Source: Barnesiella viscericola DSM 18177 (lineage in GTDB: Bacteria; Bacteroidota; Bacteroidia; Bacteroidales; Barnesiellaceae). Taken from it: a DNA stretch of 64,000 bases. Shown here one piece after another: positions 38,785 through 46,642 of this stretch. The translations under genes were made by a program, and so were the position numbers. How positions within the stretch are numbered: position 1 is the first letter of the stretch; every line of letters starts with the position of its first letter. The notes beneath the pieces were generated by a model. That model saw only the letters and a program-made list of their open reading frames with translations. It had not been told where the DNA came from and made no database searches. The stretch spans positions 1,736,001-1,800,000 of the forward strand of contig NZ_CP007034.1 of assembly GCF_000512915.1 (NCBI RefSeq), written 5' to 3'.

Positions 38785-39768
38785 TTACCGATTCGTATCT
38801 TTGGCAGCCTCATTACCCGCTGCGGCACTCCCTTCGCGGACCGCTTTGAGAGCCATCTCGGCTTCGAGTTGAGCCCTCGACTTACTGGTCGTCACCACAT
38901 AGACACCCAGGAATACCAGCAGAATGGCAAAGCCTTTCACTAAATCGAAGCTATCCATGCCCCACCATACGGCCAGCAACGAAGCGACGATAGGCTGAAT
39001 GTAGTTGTACATGCTCACTACCGTGGGGCGCAACCGTTTCTGACCGACCGAGACCAGCATATACGACAGGAAGGTGGCACCGAATATCACGAAGAAGAGG
39101 TCGAGATAAACCGTGGCATCGAGCGTAGCAAACGGAATGCTCATGATGCCTGAACTACCGAAAGGCAGGCAGCAAACCGTTGCAAACAGAAACATCCACT
39201 TCATGAGCGTTACCGGTTTGTAGCGGTTGATCAGGTCCTTGAATGCCACATAGTAGATGGCGAAACTTATCTCGGCAATCAGACAGAACAGGTCGCCCAT
39301 GACCCGTCCGCCCGACAAGCCTCCCGTCATACCTTCGGCCCCGTCCAGAATCAGCATCAACGCCCCCGAAAGACCCATGAAGACACCGATTATCTTCTTG
39401 CCCGTCATCGGCTCCTTCTGGATAAAGGCGGCCAATATCATGGTAATGATAGGCGTGAGCGAGGCGACTACCGAGGCATCGATAGGAGTCGTGTAGGAGA
39501 GCCCCACCACAAAAAATCCCTGGTTGAGCGTGATGCCGAACAGGGAAGCCGCAAACAGTAAAAGCAAATCGCGCCGGGTTACCTTCTCACGAGGCATAAA
39601 CAGCGAGGCAATCCAAAAGAAGACGGCAGCCCCTATCATACGCATGTTGGTTAACGAAAAAGCCGATATGACACCGGTAAAAAAGATTGATTTAGAAATA
39701 GGCGACATGATTCCCCACAGGAAATTTGCCGTAAACATGGCCGAGTGGCCCTTTAACTTCTCTTTCAT
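38785..39768 (-). CDS. EamA/DMT family transporter
   Basis: A 327-residue inner-membrane protein with about ten membrane segments in two EamA repeats (residues 8-142, starting FTANFLWGIMSPISK; and 158-295). The family exports metabolites such as amino acids. A charged tail of about 30 residues rich in Ala and Glu follows. The gene stands alone between a shared terminator and its own promoter. Confidence 0.9.
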   Translation of the reverse strand: MKEKLKGHSAMFTANFLWGIMSPISKSIFFTGVISAFSLTNMRMIGAAVFFWIASLFMPREKVTRRDLLLLFAASLFGITLNQGFFVVGLSYTTPIDASVVASLTPIITMILAAFIQKEPMTGKKIIGVFMGLSGALMLILDGAEGMTGGLSGGRVMGDLFCLIAEISFAIYYVAFKDLINRYKPVTLMKWMFLFATVCCLPFGSSGIMSIPFATLDATVYLDLFFVIFGATFLSYMLVSVGQKRLRPTVVSMYNYIQPIVASLLAVWWGMDSFDLVKGFAILLVFLGVYVVTTSKSRAQLEAEMALKAVREGSAAAGNEAAKDTNR

Positions 39769-39786
39769 TTCCCATTAATTTGGGCG

Positions 39787-39794
39787 CAAAATTA
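39787..39794 (-). promoter_or_regulatory. -7 box of the EamA gene
   Basis: TAATTTTG on the minus strand is a perfect -7 match 19 bases before the ATG. Confidence 0.5.
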
Positions 39795-39870
39795 CAAATT
39801 GTTTCGTCAGGAAATTCGTTTCACCCCACATATTTTTCATCGAAACCCGCTGCCTTTGAAATAATCCGTT

Positions 39871-39878
39871 TATCTTTG
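39871..39878 (+). promoter_or_regulatory. -7 box of the secreted hydrolase gene
   Basis: TATCTTTG is a perfect -7 match 82 bases before the start at 39960. Confidence 0.5.
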
Positions 39879-39959
39879 TCGAAAGCTAATCCCGGCACAG
39901 GAAGCACAGCGGTGTACCCCGACGGGAACATATTCATCACACTTAAAAAAACAACTGCC

Positions 39960-40817
39960 ATGAAAATCTGTCGATTTGCCTCCCTGCTACTCATTTCGTG
40001 TGCGCTCGGGGCTCCAATCCAAGCTCAGAACAACCAACCCCTCGACATCGCCTTGTGGGAAAACGGTCCGGCCGAAAAGAACGACGACACCGGACAGTCC
40101 TACGACGAGAGCCGTCACATCTATCAACCCTCGATACGGGTCTTCCTGCCCAAGGAGCAACGTACCGGACGCGCCATCATCTTGTGTCCCGGTGGCGGAT
40201 ATGCCATGCTGGCCTACGACCACGAAGGATATGCCTATGCCGACTATTTCAAGCATCAGGGCATCGCTCTCATCGTCTTGAAATACCGCATGCCGCACGG
40301 TAACCACCGGGTACCCCTGTCGGACGTATGCGAAGCCATGCGCGTGGTCAAGGCTCATGCCGGTGAATGGGGCATCAGTCCCGACGACATCGGCATCATG
40401 GGCTTCTCGGCGGGCGGTCATCTGGCCTCGACCTTTGCCACCCACTACCCCACCGAACTGAAACCGGCCTTCCAGATACTCTTCTACCCCGTTATCTCGA
40501 TGGATTCGGCCATCACCCACCAAGGCTCTCGCGAGAACCTCATCGGCAAAGAGCCCGACCACCAACTGATCGACTATTACTCCAACGAAAAGCAGGTGAA
40601 CAACGAGACACCCCGCGCCTTCATTGCCCTGTCGGACAACGACTATGGGGTACCCGTCGAAAACAGTATCCGCTACTACATGGCGCTGCACCAACACCGG
40701 GTACCGGCCTCGCTGCACATCTACCCCACCGGCGGACACGGCTGGGGCTACAACGAATCGTTCCGCTTCAAACAGGCCGTTCACGCCGAACTGGCCGACT
40801 GGCTGCGGTCGTTCTGA
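39960..40817 (+). CDS. Secreted alpha/beta hydrolase (acetyl-xylan-esterase-like)
   Basis: A 285-residue exported esterase-type protein. A signal peptide (MKICRFASLLLISCALGAPIQA) is followed by an alpha/beta-hydrolase fold with the oxyanion motif CPGGGYAML (near 78), the nucleophile in GFSAGGHLAS, the acid in ALSDNDYGVP and the His in GGHGWGY. The order and length match a carbohydrate-esterase-like family common in Bacteroidetes. The open frame extends upstream to 39780, but that part crosses the promoter. It may deacylate a plant or host glycan; the substrate is not known. Confidence 0.87.
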   Translation: MKICRFASLLLISCALGAPIQAQNNQPLDIALWENGPAEKNDDTGQSYDESRHIYQPSIRVFLPKEQRTGRAIILCPGGGYAMLAYDHEGYAYADYFKHQGIALIVLKYRMPHGNHRVPLSDVCEAMRVVKAHAGEWGISPDDIGIMGFSAGGHLASTFATHYPTELKPAFQILFYPVISMDSAITHQGSRENLIGKEPDHQLIDYYSNEKQVNNETPRAFIALSDNDYGVPVENSIRYYMALHQHRVPASLHIYPTGGHGWGYNESFRFKQAVHAELADWLRSF

Positions 40818-40886
40818 ACGTTGGGGAAACACCCCTCCCCTTGTGAAAAAGGGAAAAACAATACCGATACAAACCGTTTGATAAAT

Positions 40887-40936
40887 AAAGAGGCGATGGC
40901 TGCTACCGCAGTCACCGCCTCTTTCCCTTTTCTACA
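40887..40936. terminator. Terminator between the hydrolase gene and the glycan locus
   Basis: AAAGAGGCG (40887-40895) pairs with CGCCTCTTT (40916-40924), and an inner 7-bp stem with one G-T pair extends it. T-rich sequence follows on the plus strand. It separates the hydrolase from the convergent GH89 gene. Confidence 0.8.
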
Positions 40937-40943
40937 ATCTATC

Positions 40944-43118
40944 TTAATGCCCTATTTTCTTCTCGTATTTTTTCAGCAGCTCCCGCGAGGTATCGAGTAA
41001 CGTACCGTGGCGCTCGATTATCACAGGATCCGTACTCTCCACCCACGCCTGTTCAAAGGCGGCGAGTTTTTGATTCAACGCCTGGCTGTCAAGTTCGGCA
41101 CCCTGCTCGGCCGCAGCGATTACCGCATCGAAATAGATTTCCCAGCGACCGGCATAGTACGATTTCACCAATCCGGCCCATGTGCGGCTTGCATAGTCGT
41201 TCAAGTTGCCGCCCCAGGTGGTAATGAGGTTGCGGGCGTTCTTCTCGTAATAATTTTTCAAGGCATCGGTCGTGCCCATGTTGCGAGCCTCATCAATCCA
41301 CGTATCGAGCGAAGCGTGGCTATGGAAAGCGTTCAAGGCCTCCAAATCGACCAGAATCTCACGCATCTCGGCAGCCTTGGCCTGCAAGGCCGGGACATTC
41401 CGCTCGCCGTACAAGCGGTCAAACTCCTGCTTTACCATCAGGAAATAGTTTCCCAAGAGCTGCCGCCCCACCATCACGAGGTCGATATTGTAGGCATCTC
41501 GCTGGCAGGCCGGCACATCGAGCAAGAGTTTCCAGACCTGCAACAAGATGGTATTGTCATATTCGTTACTGGTGCGCTTGTCGTGATTGTTGCCCAGCTG
41601 CGGGCGGAAGCCCGGCAAAATGCCCAACGTGCGGGGCACCTGTACGAAAATATCGTCGTACAAGAGGTGCCAGGCTTTACGTGCCGGAGCCGAGACAGCC
41701 CCCACGTGACGGTCGGCCAACCGGTCGATCCACTCCTGCTCGTCCACCGCTATGTTCCAAGCCTTCTCAAAGATATACTCATAGGGGAACTGGTCGATGT
41801 CCAGCCCTTCCAACGTAGAGCCTATCCCCGCCAGGTTGTCACCCCCGCTCTTCAAAGCCTCGTCGAGACGACGGCCACTCTCCCTTACATTGCCGGTGAG
41901 GGTCGTATTCCCGCCGAAATTGCCCAGATAGCACCAGATATAGGGCTGCCCGTGAAACTTGTCGGTACTCTTCCACAACTCCACATTCTCACAGTGATAG
42001 TCGAGCAGCATCATCTTGTCCTGCGGTACCCCGGTCAGCAATGCCTTGATGCGCGGAGCCGTCCACAAATCGCGGTCGTGATAGAACATCCAGGTCATTT
42101 GCAACCACACGGCCTCGGGGTCGGCAGCAGTCAGCGTCTTGTACATGTCGGCCGATACCTGAGCCAGATACTTCGGATCCCAACTGGGCGGATCCACCTC
42201 ATTGAAGGGGTCCACGCCATAGATGTGGTCGGTACCGAACAACTTTTCCTGCTCTTGGAGGAAACTCTTCTGAATCTCGGCAAACAACGGCTCCTCAGGA
42301 TTCAAGAAGTGGCAACGGTAGGTATCGGAAAATCCGGCCCACTTGCCCAAATACTGGATATTGGCCTCGGGATAGATGCGCTTCAAGGCAGCCGGCACAT
42401 GACCGGCAAAGGCCGGCAACACGGGAGTCATGTTCAACTCGCGCTCCCGGGCCAGAATCTTCTGCTGCAACTCGGTCTGCGACTCCAACCACTCCATGGG
42501 CAGAGGTCCATTCCACCCGTCGATATTGGCCATGCGGTGCCAGGGCAGGTAGACAGGCCCGGTAAAATAGGAGCGTATCTCCTCATCGGTCAGCCCCATC
42601 TTGCGCCACACCTTGTACCATACCGATTCCTGTCCGGTGATGGCCAAGGGCATGTTCACGCCGTTCAAGGCCATCCAGTCAATCATGCGCTCCCAGTCGC
42701 GCCATTGCCAGAAAGGCATGGAATAGCCGTAGGTACAGTAGTTCAGGAAGAAACGGGTATCGACCTTGGCCTCTACGGTGACTGGCTTGTCGACAGCAGG
42801 CAGAACCTGCGGCATCTCGACCGGAATATCGGCATACCACGACACGGTCGTGAGGCAATAGTATTTCAAGTAGTAGTTAAGTCCGGCTGCCATCGAATTG
42901 GCGTTATTTCCGCGGACAACGATTTTCCCGTCCCGACTTTCGAGCGTATAATAATCCCCGGCCTTGGCCGAAGCCTTCTCAAATACGAATCCATCGGCAT
43001 AATCGGGAATCAAGCGACGGGTAAGCCGTTCGGCCGCCTTCACATCGCTATCTTGCGAAAAGCAGAAGGCCGTTCCCAAAAACCAAAAGGACAACGCAAT
43101 AATAAACAGTTTCTTCAT
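40944..43118 (-). CDS. GH89 alpha-N-acetylglucosaminidase (first copy, after DUF5009)
   Basis: A 724-residue exported glycosidase that removes terminal alpha-linked GlcNAc, the reaction of lysosomal NAGLU. It has a signal peptide (MKKLFIIALSFWFLGTAFCFS), a small N-terminal domain (to about 110), a TIM barrel and a helical C-terminal domain. Barrel landmarks are WQWRDWERMIDWMALNGVNMPLA, the acid/base Glu in GVDPFNEVDPPS, and the likely nucleophile Glu in GSTLEGLDIDQFPYEYIFEKAWN. The start at 43118 follows the DUF5009 stop by 10 bases; an upstream in-frame start at 43205 would run into that gene. It is the last gene of the block. Confidence 0.93.
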   Translation of the reverse strand: MKKLFIIALSFWFLGTAFCFSQDSDVKAAERLTRRLIPDYADGFVFEKASAKAGDYYTLESRDGKIVVRGNNANSMAAGLNYYLKYYCLTTVSWYADIPVEMPQVLPAVDKPVTVEAKVDTRFFLNYCTYGYSMPFWQWRDWERMIDWMALNGVNMPLAITGQESVWYKVWRKMGLTDEEIRSYFTGPVYLPWHRMANIDGWNGPLPMEWLESQTELQQKILARERELNMTPVLPAFAGHVPAALKRIYPEANIQYLGKWAGFSDTYRCHFLNPEEPLFAEIQKSFLQEQEKLFGTDHIYGVDPFNEVDPPSWDPKYLAQVSADMYKTLTAADPEAVWLQMTWMFYHDRDLWTAPRIKALLTGVPQDKMMLLDYHCENVELWKSTDKFHGQPYIWCYLGNFGGNTTLTGNVRESGRRLDEALKSGGDNLAGIGSTLEGLDIDQFPYEYIFEKAWNIAVDEQEWIDRLADRHVGAVSAPARKAWHLLYDDIFVQVPRTLGILPGFRPQLGNNHDKRTSNEYDNTILLQVWKLLLDVPACQRDAYNIDLVMVGRQLLGNYFLMVKQEFDRLYGERNVPALQAKAAEMREILVDLEALNAFHSHASLDTWIDEARNMGTTDALKNYYEKNARNLITTWGGNLNDYASRTWAGLVKSYYAGRWEIYFDAVIAAAEQGAELDSQALNQKLAAFEQAWVESTDPVIIERHGTLLDTSRELLKKYEKKIGH

Positions 43119-43128
43119 CTTCTTATTC

Positions 43129-44223
43129 TTACAATTTGATATAGATATGCTTTTTATACAAGAACCAGGCGACAAGCCAGTTGAGCAGAAGGAATGCCAG
43201 CGCATAGGCCAGACTCCCGCCGTAATTCCCGAAGAGGGGTTGCCACAGGCTGTCGAACGAGAGCGTGGTCCAATGCCACTTGCGGAACGCCTCCCCGACG
43301 ATTTCGCTGAATATGTAGATGGACAAGGGATTCACCCCCACCACGACAAAGGGAAGCGTCCACCGGCTCTTTTTCAACTCATCGATAAAATAGACGAGCA
43401 TAGCCAAGATGAGCGAGGTAGCCCCGCAAGTCACCAACACGAAGCTCGACGTCCACAACCGCTTGTTCAACGGCGCGCCATAGCTCCACAGATAACCGAG
43501 TATGAGCATCACCGTGCCCCAAACGGCCAGTTTCACAATCTGCGTGCGAATCTCCTTTTCCCCGACGATAATGCGGCCGCACAGGAAACCGATCATCACC
43601 TGAGCCACCGCGGGGATTGTACTCAGCACCCCTTCGGGGTCGACAAACTGAGCGCCACCCAAATACATGTGCGACGGACCCAGCACGGCAAAATCGACAA
43701 TCGACACCACATTCTCGGCACACTTTTCAAAGCCGTTGCCAAAGAGTTGAAGCAAATAGTACCCCACCAGCAACACGACGATTATCGCCGGGAAGAACCG
43801 ATGCCGCACCGTGACCGACAGAAGTGCAACGATGCCGTAGCAGATACCCAGTCGCTGCAAGACGCCCATGATGCGCAGATTCTCGAGCGTATTGCATTCG
43901 CCCGTCGCAATCCAGGCCAAGACCCATTTGAGGGCTATGCCCGACAGGATTATCAGGAAAGTGCGCCGCAGAATGCGTCCGATCGAAACCCGCCAGTCAA
44001 ACCCGCTCTTATTAAGCGACAGAAAAATCGACACTCCCATGATGAACAGGAAGGCCGGGAAAACGAGGTCGGCAGGCGTAAAGCCGTCCCACCGCGCATG
44101 TTTCAACGGGGCGTAGGCATACCCGCAAGCCCCGGCGTTGTTGACGAGAATCATGCCATAAATGGTAATTCCCCGCAACACATCGAGCGAAACCAGTCTT
44201 TTCGTAGTTTTTTTCAACGACAT
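43129..44223 (-). CDS. DUF5009 membrane protein related to heparan-alpha-glucosaminide N-acetyltransferase
   Basis: A 364-residue inner-membrane protein with about ten segments. Its N-terminus (RLVSLDVLRGITIYGMILVNN, then LKHARWDGFTPADLVFPAFLFIMG) follows the pattern of human HGSNAT, including the KHxxWxG motif that holds the catalytic His (here His42). HGSNAT passes an acetyl group from cytosolic acetyl-CoA across the membrane onto terminal alpha-glucosamine. The start at 44223 overlaps the permease stop by 10 bases, and the GH89 gene begins 10 bases after its stop, so the three are coupled. Acetyl transfer to GlcN here is inferred, not shown. Confidence 0.85.
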   Translation of the reverse strand: MSLKKTTKRLVSLDVLRGITIYGMILVNNAGACGYAYAPLKHARWDGFTPADLVFPAFLFIMGVSIFLSLNKSGFDWRVSIGRILRRTFLIILSGIALKWVLAWIATGECNTLENLRIMGVLQRLGICYGIVALLSVTVRHRFFPAIIVVLLVGYYLLQLFGNGFEKCAENVVSIVDFAVLGPSHMYLGGAQFVDPEGVLSTIPAVAQVMIGFLCGRIIVGEKEIRTQIVKLAVWGTVMLILGYLWSYGAPLNKRLWTSSFVLVTCGATSLILAMLVYFIDELKKSRWTLPFVVVGVNPLSIYIFSEIVGEAFRKWHWTTLSFDSLWQPLFGNYGGSLAYALAFLLLNWLVAWFLYKKHIYIKL

Positions 44224-45467
44224 ATCCAATACATTAACGTGGAACACAAGGTTAATACAGCCCCGATGAGGCTTTCATAAGGAATCAATTTCATCCGCTC
44301 CTTGAAGGAGAGCTCACACACCCCGCCCGTGGCGTGGAAGAAAGAGCCGTGGGGCAGATGGTCGAGCACGGTAGAGCCGGCATTGACCATGGCCGCACCC
44401 CATACCGACGAAACGCCTACCGCCAGAATCGTGTCGGCAAATGAGGCCGACGCCAGCGTGGCTCCCGCCGTCGTGGAGGCCGTAGCGGCCGACATCAAGA
44501 TACCCGAGACGGGGGCTATCAACTCTTTCCCGACACTGATGTGGTCGAGCAGCACCAATATGTGGTCTTTGAGGGTAGAATCCTGAATGACCCCGGCAAT
44601 CGTACCCGTACCGATGAGCAGCACGGCGATTACCGACATCTTCTGCAACCCGAATTCGATACTGGGCAGGGCGTTTTTCCATTGCTTCATGCAGAGGAGT
44701 CCGCACAGACCGCCCACTGGTAAAGCAATCAACGGGTCGACGGTAATTCCGCACAACGGTCGCAAGGCCAGCAGGAGAATGGTCACGACGGGGGCAACCA
44801 GACTGCTCCACAACGGGGGTAACGTCCGGTCATCGGCCACGGTCTCGCAGTCGGAATGGACTCGACGTTCGGGTACCGGGAAGAAGCGGGCTATGACAAA
44901 GACGGTAAAGAGCAACCCGATGAGGGCCGGGACGACATTGGCAAACATGACCGACGACAGATCGGCCCCGAAATTCTCGGCCGCGATAATTGTGTTGGGG
45001 TTGGGCGAGATAATGTTGCCGCACTTTCCGCCCCCAATCATCACCAGCAGCAACTGCGGAGTGGGGACTCCCAGCCGGCGACCTATCGAGAGGGCTACCG
45101 GGGCTACCGTAATGACCGCCACATCGATAAACACCCCTACCGCACACAAGAGCATCGTGGCGAAGGCCAGTGCCAGATAGACGCGCTTCTCGCCCCAGAA
45201 CCGAATGATGGCATTCGAGATGGTCATGGCGGCACCGGTCTTGATCAACACCCCCGACAGCACCCCGGCTGTCAAGATGCGCAACACGGCCGAAGAGACT
45301 CCTTTCACCCCCTCGGTCATCGAGGCTACCACCTCTTCCAGCGAGAGGCCTCCGGCCAAGCCGCCGATCAAAGCACCCAGAATGAGGCTATATGCAGGCG
45401 ATACCTTTTTGATAATCAATCCTATCGCCACCAACAGACCCAACAATGCACCTACCGTACTATCCAT
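44214..45467 (-). CDS. GntP-type organic acid permease
   Basis: A 417-residue inner-membrane transporter of the gluconate/glycerate H+ symporter family, with about twelve segments. It has GALIGGLAGGLSLEEVVASMTEGVKGVSS near the N-terminus and GGGKCGNIISPNPNTIIAAENFGADLSSVM in the middle, both typical of the family. Its start overlaps the glycerate kinase stop by 8 bases, so glycerate or a related sugar acid is the likely substrate. Confidence 0.88.
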   Translation of the reverse strand: MDSTVGALLGLLVAIGLIIKKVSPAYSLILGALIGGLAGGLSLEEVVASMTEGVKGVSSAVLRILTAGVLSGVLIKTGAAMTISNAIIRFWGEKRVYLALAFATMLLCAVGVFIDVAVITVAPVALSIGRRLGVPTPQLLLVMIGGGKCGNIISPNPNTIIAAENFGADLSSVMFANVVPALIGLLFTVFVIARFFPVPERRVHSDCETVADDRTLPPLWSSLVAPVVTILLLALRPLCGITVDPLIALPVGGLCGLLCMKQWKNALPSIEFGLQKMSVIAVLLIGTGTIAGVIQDSTLKDHILVLLDHISVGKELIAPVSGILMSAATASTTAGATLASASFADTILAVGVSSVWGAAMVNAGSTVLDHLPHGSFFHATGGVCELSFKERMKLIPYESLIGAVLTLCSTLMYWICR

Positions 45468-46605
45468 GGTTTACGATTTGAAGGGTCCGCATTATCTGTG
45501 AAACGACCTGCCGGATATTCTGCAAGGCAAACGCACGGTCCATCGCCTGCTGCAACGAGACCGGCGCCGGCTGTATGGAAAAGACACCGGCAAAGCCCAT
45601 CTGATTCAATACCTCGCAATCCTCTACGCAACCGCCCAGAGCGATGACCGGGACCTGCTCGCGCTTCGCATGGCGCAGAACACCTCCCAAGGCTTTCCCC
45701 ATACCCGTCTGCCGGTCCAGTTTACCTTCGCCGGTCAGAATCAAGTCGGCACCCCGTATAATCTCGTCGAAGCGGAGCATCTCCAACACAATGTCGATGC
45801 CCGAGTGCAACTCGGCCCGAAGGAAGGGCAGCATGCCTCCACCCAATCCGCCGGCAGCCCCAGCACCCGGAATGGTCGAAATATCGATGTGCTTCGACGA
45901 CTCTATCACGCGGGCATAATGGACCATGCCCTTCTCCAACAAGGCCACGTCGTCGGGCGAAGCGCCCTTTTGAGGGGCATAAATCGCAGCTGCACCGCGA
46001 GGGCCGTAGAAGGGATTGTTCACATCGCAGGCAATCGTAAAGGTAGTCTCGCTCAAGGCTTCGTTGGCCCCACTTTCGTCGATGCGGGCTATGCGCTCCA
46101 AGTTCTTTCCCGCCGGGAAGAGCTCCTCGCCCTGGTCATCGAGAAACCGATAGCCCAGTGCGGCCAACAGTCCCGTACCCGCATCGTTGGTGGCGCTGCC
46201 GCCAATCCCCATGACGATGCGACGACACCCGCGGCTCAACGCATCGGCAATCATCTCGCCGGTACCCCAGGTGGTCGTGAGCAGGGGATTCCGCTTTTCG
46301 GGCGGTACCAGCGGCAATCCACTGGCCGCCGCCATCTCCATCACGGCAGTCGTACCGTCGGCCGTGATGCCATAGGTAGCCTCTATCGGGCACATGAGCG
46401 GGTCGTGAACCCGGCACGACACCCGCTCGACGGGCAGGCTGGCACAAATCGCCTCGGCCGTACCTTCGCCGCCATCGGCCACCGGTACCGTCACCACCTC
46501 GCACCCGGCCAGGCAATCGGTAATCCCCTGTCGGGCAGCGGCGGCTATCTCTTGCGAACTTGCACAACCCTTGAATGAATCAAATGCTAAAATTATCCTT
46601 TTCAT
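45460..46605 (-). CDS. Glycerate kinase (type 1, GarK/GlxK family)
   Basis: A 381-residue cytoplasmic kinase that phosphorylates glycerate to phosphoglycerate and feeds glycolysis. It starts MKRIILAFDSFKGCASSQEIA, with GGEGTAEA near 60, GIGGSATNDAGTGLLAALGY near 135 and a C-terminal ILTGEGKLDRQTGMGKALGGV, all characteristic. The start at 46605 has GGAGG upstream and a -7 box in front; the longer frame from 46698 enters the GH89 gene. It is directly coupled to the permease gene. Confidence 0.93.
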   Translation of the reverse strand: MKRIILAFDSFKGCASSQEIAAAARQGITDCLAGCEVVTVPVADGGEGTAEAICASLPVERVSCRVHDPLMCPIEATYGITADGTTAVMEMAAASGLPLVPPEKRNPLLTTTWGTGEMIADALSRGCRRIVMGIGGSATNDAGTGLLAALGYRFLDDQGEELFPAGKNLERIARIDESGANEALSETTFTIACDVNNPFYGPRGAAAIYAPQKGASPDDVALLEKGMVHYARVIESSKHIDISTIPGAGAAGGLGGGMLPFLRAELHSGIDIVLEMLRFDEIIRGADLILTGEGKLDRQTGMGKALGGVLRHAKREQVPVIALGGCVEDCEVLNQMGFAGVFSIQPAPVSLQQAMDRAFALQNIRQVVSQIMRTLQIVNHG

Positions 46606-46625
46606 GGTCTCTTTCTTCTTTCCTC

Positions 46626-46633
46626 CAAATGTA
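46626..46633 (-). promoter_or_regulatory. Internal -7 box before glycerate kinase
   Basis: TACATTTG on the minus strand is a perfect -7 match 20 bases before the start and directly upstream of a GGAGG ribosome site. It could drive the last four genes of the block apart from the rest. Confidence 0.45.
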
Positions 46634-46642
46634 GCGAAAATA

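Noticed and set aside
41007-43139. A 710-codon open frame antisense to the GH89 gene
   Set aside because: Shadow of a well-supported GH89 gene; its composition (His, Arg, Gly-rich) is that of a reverse-complement translation.
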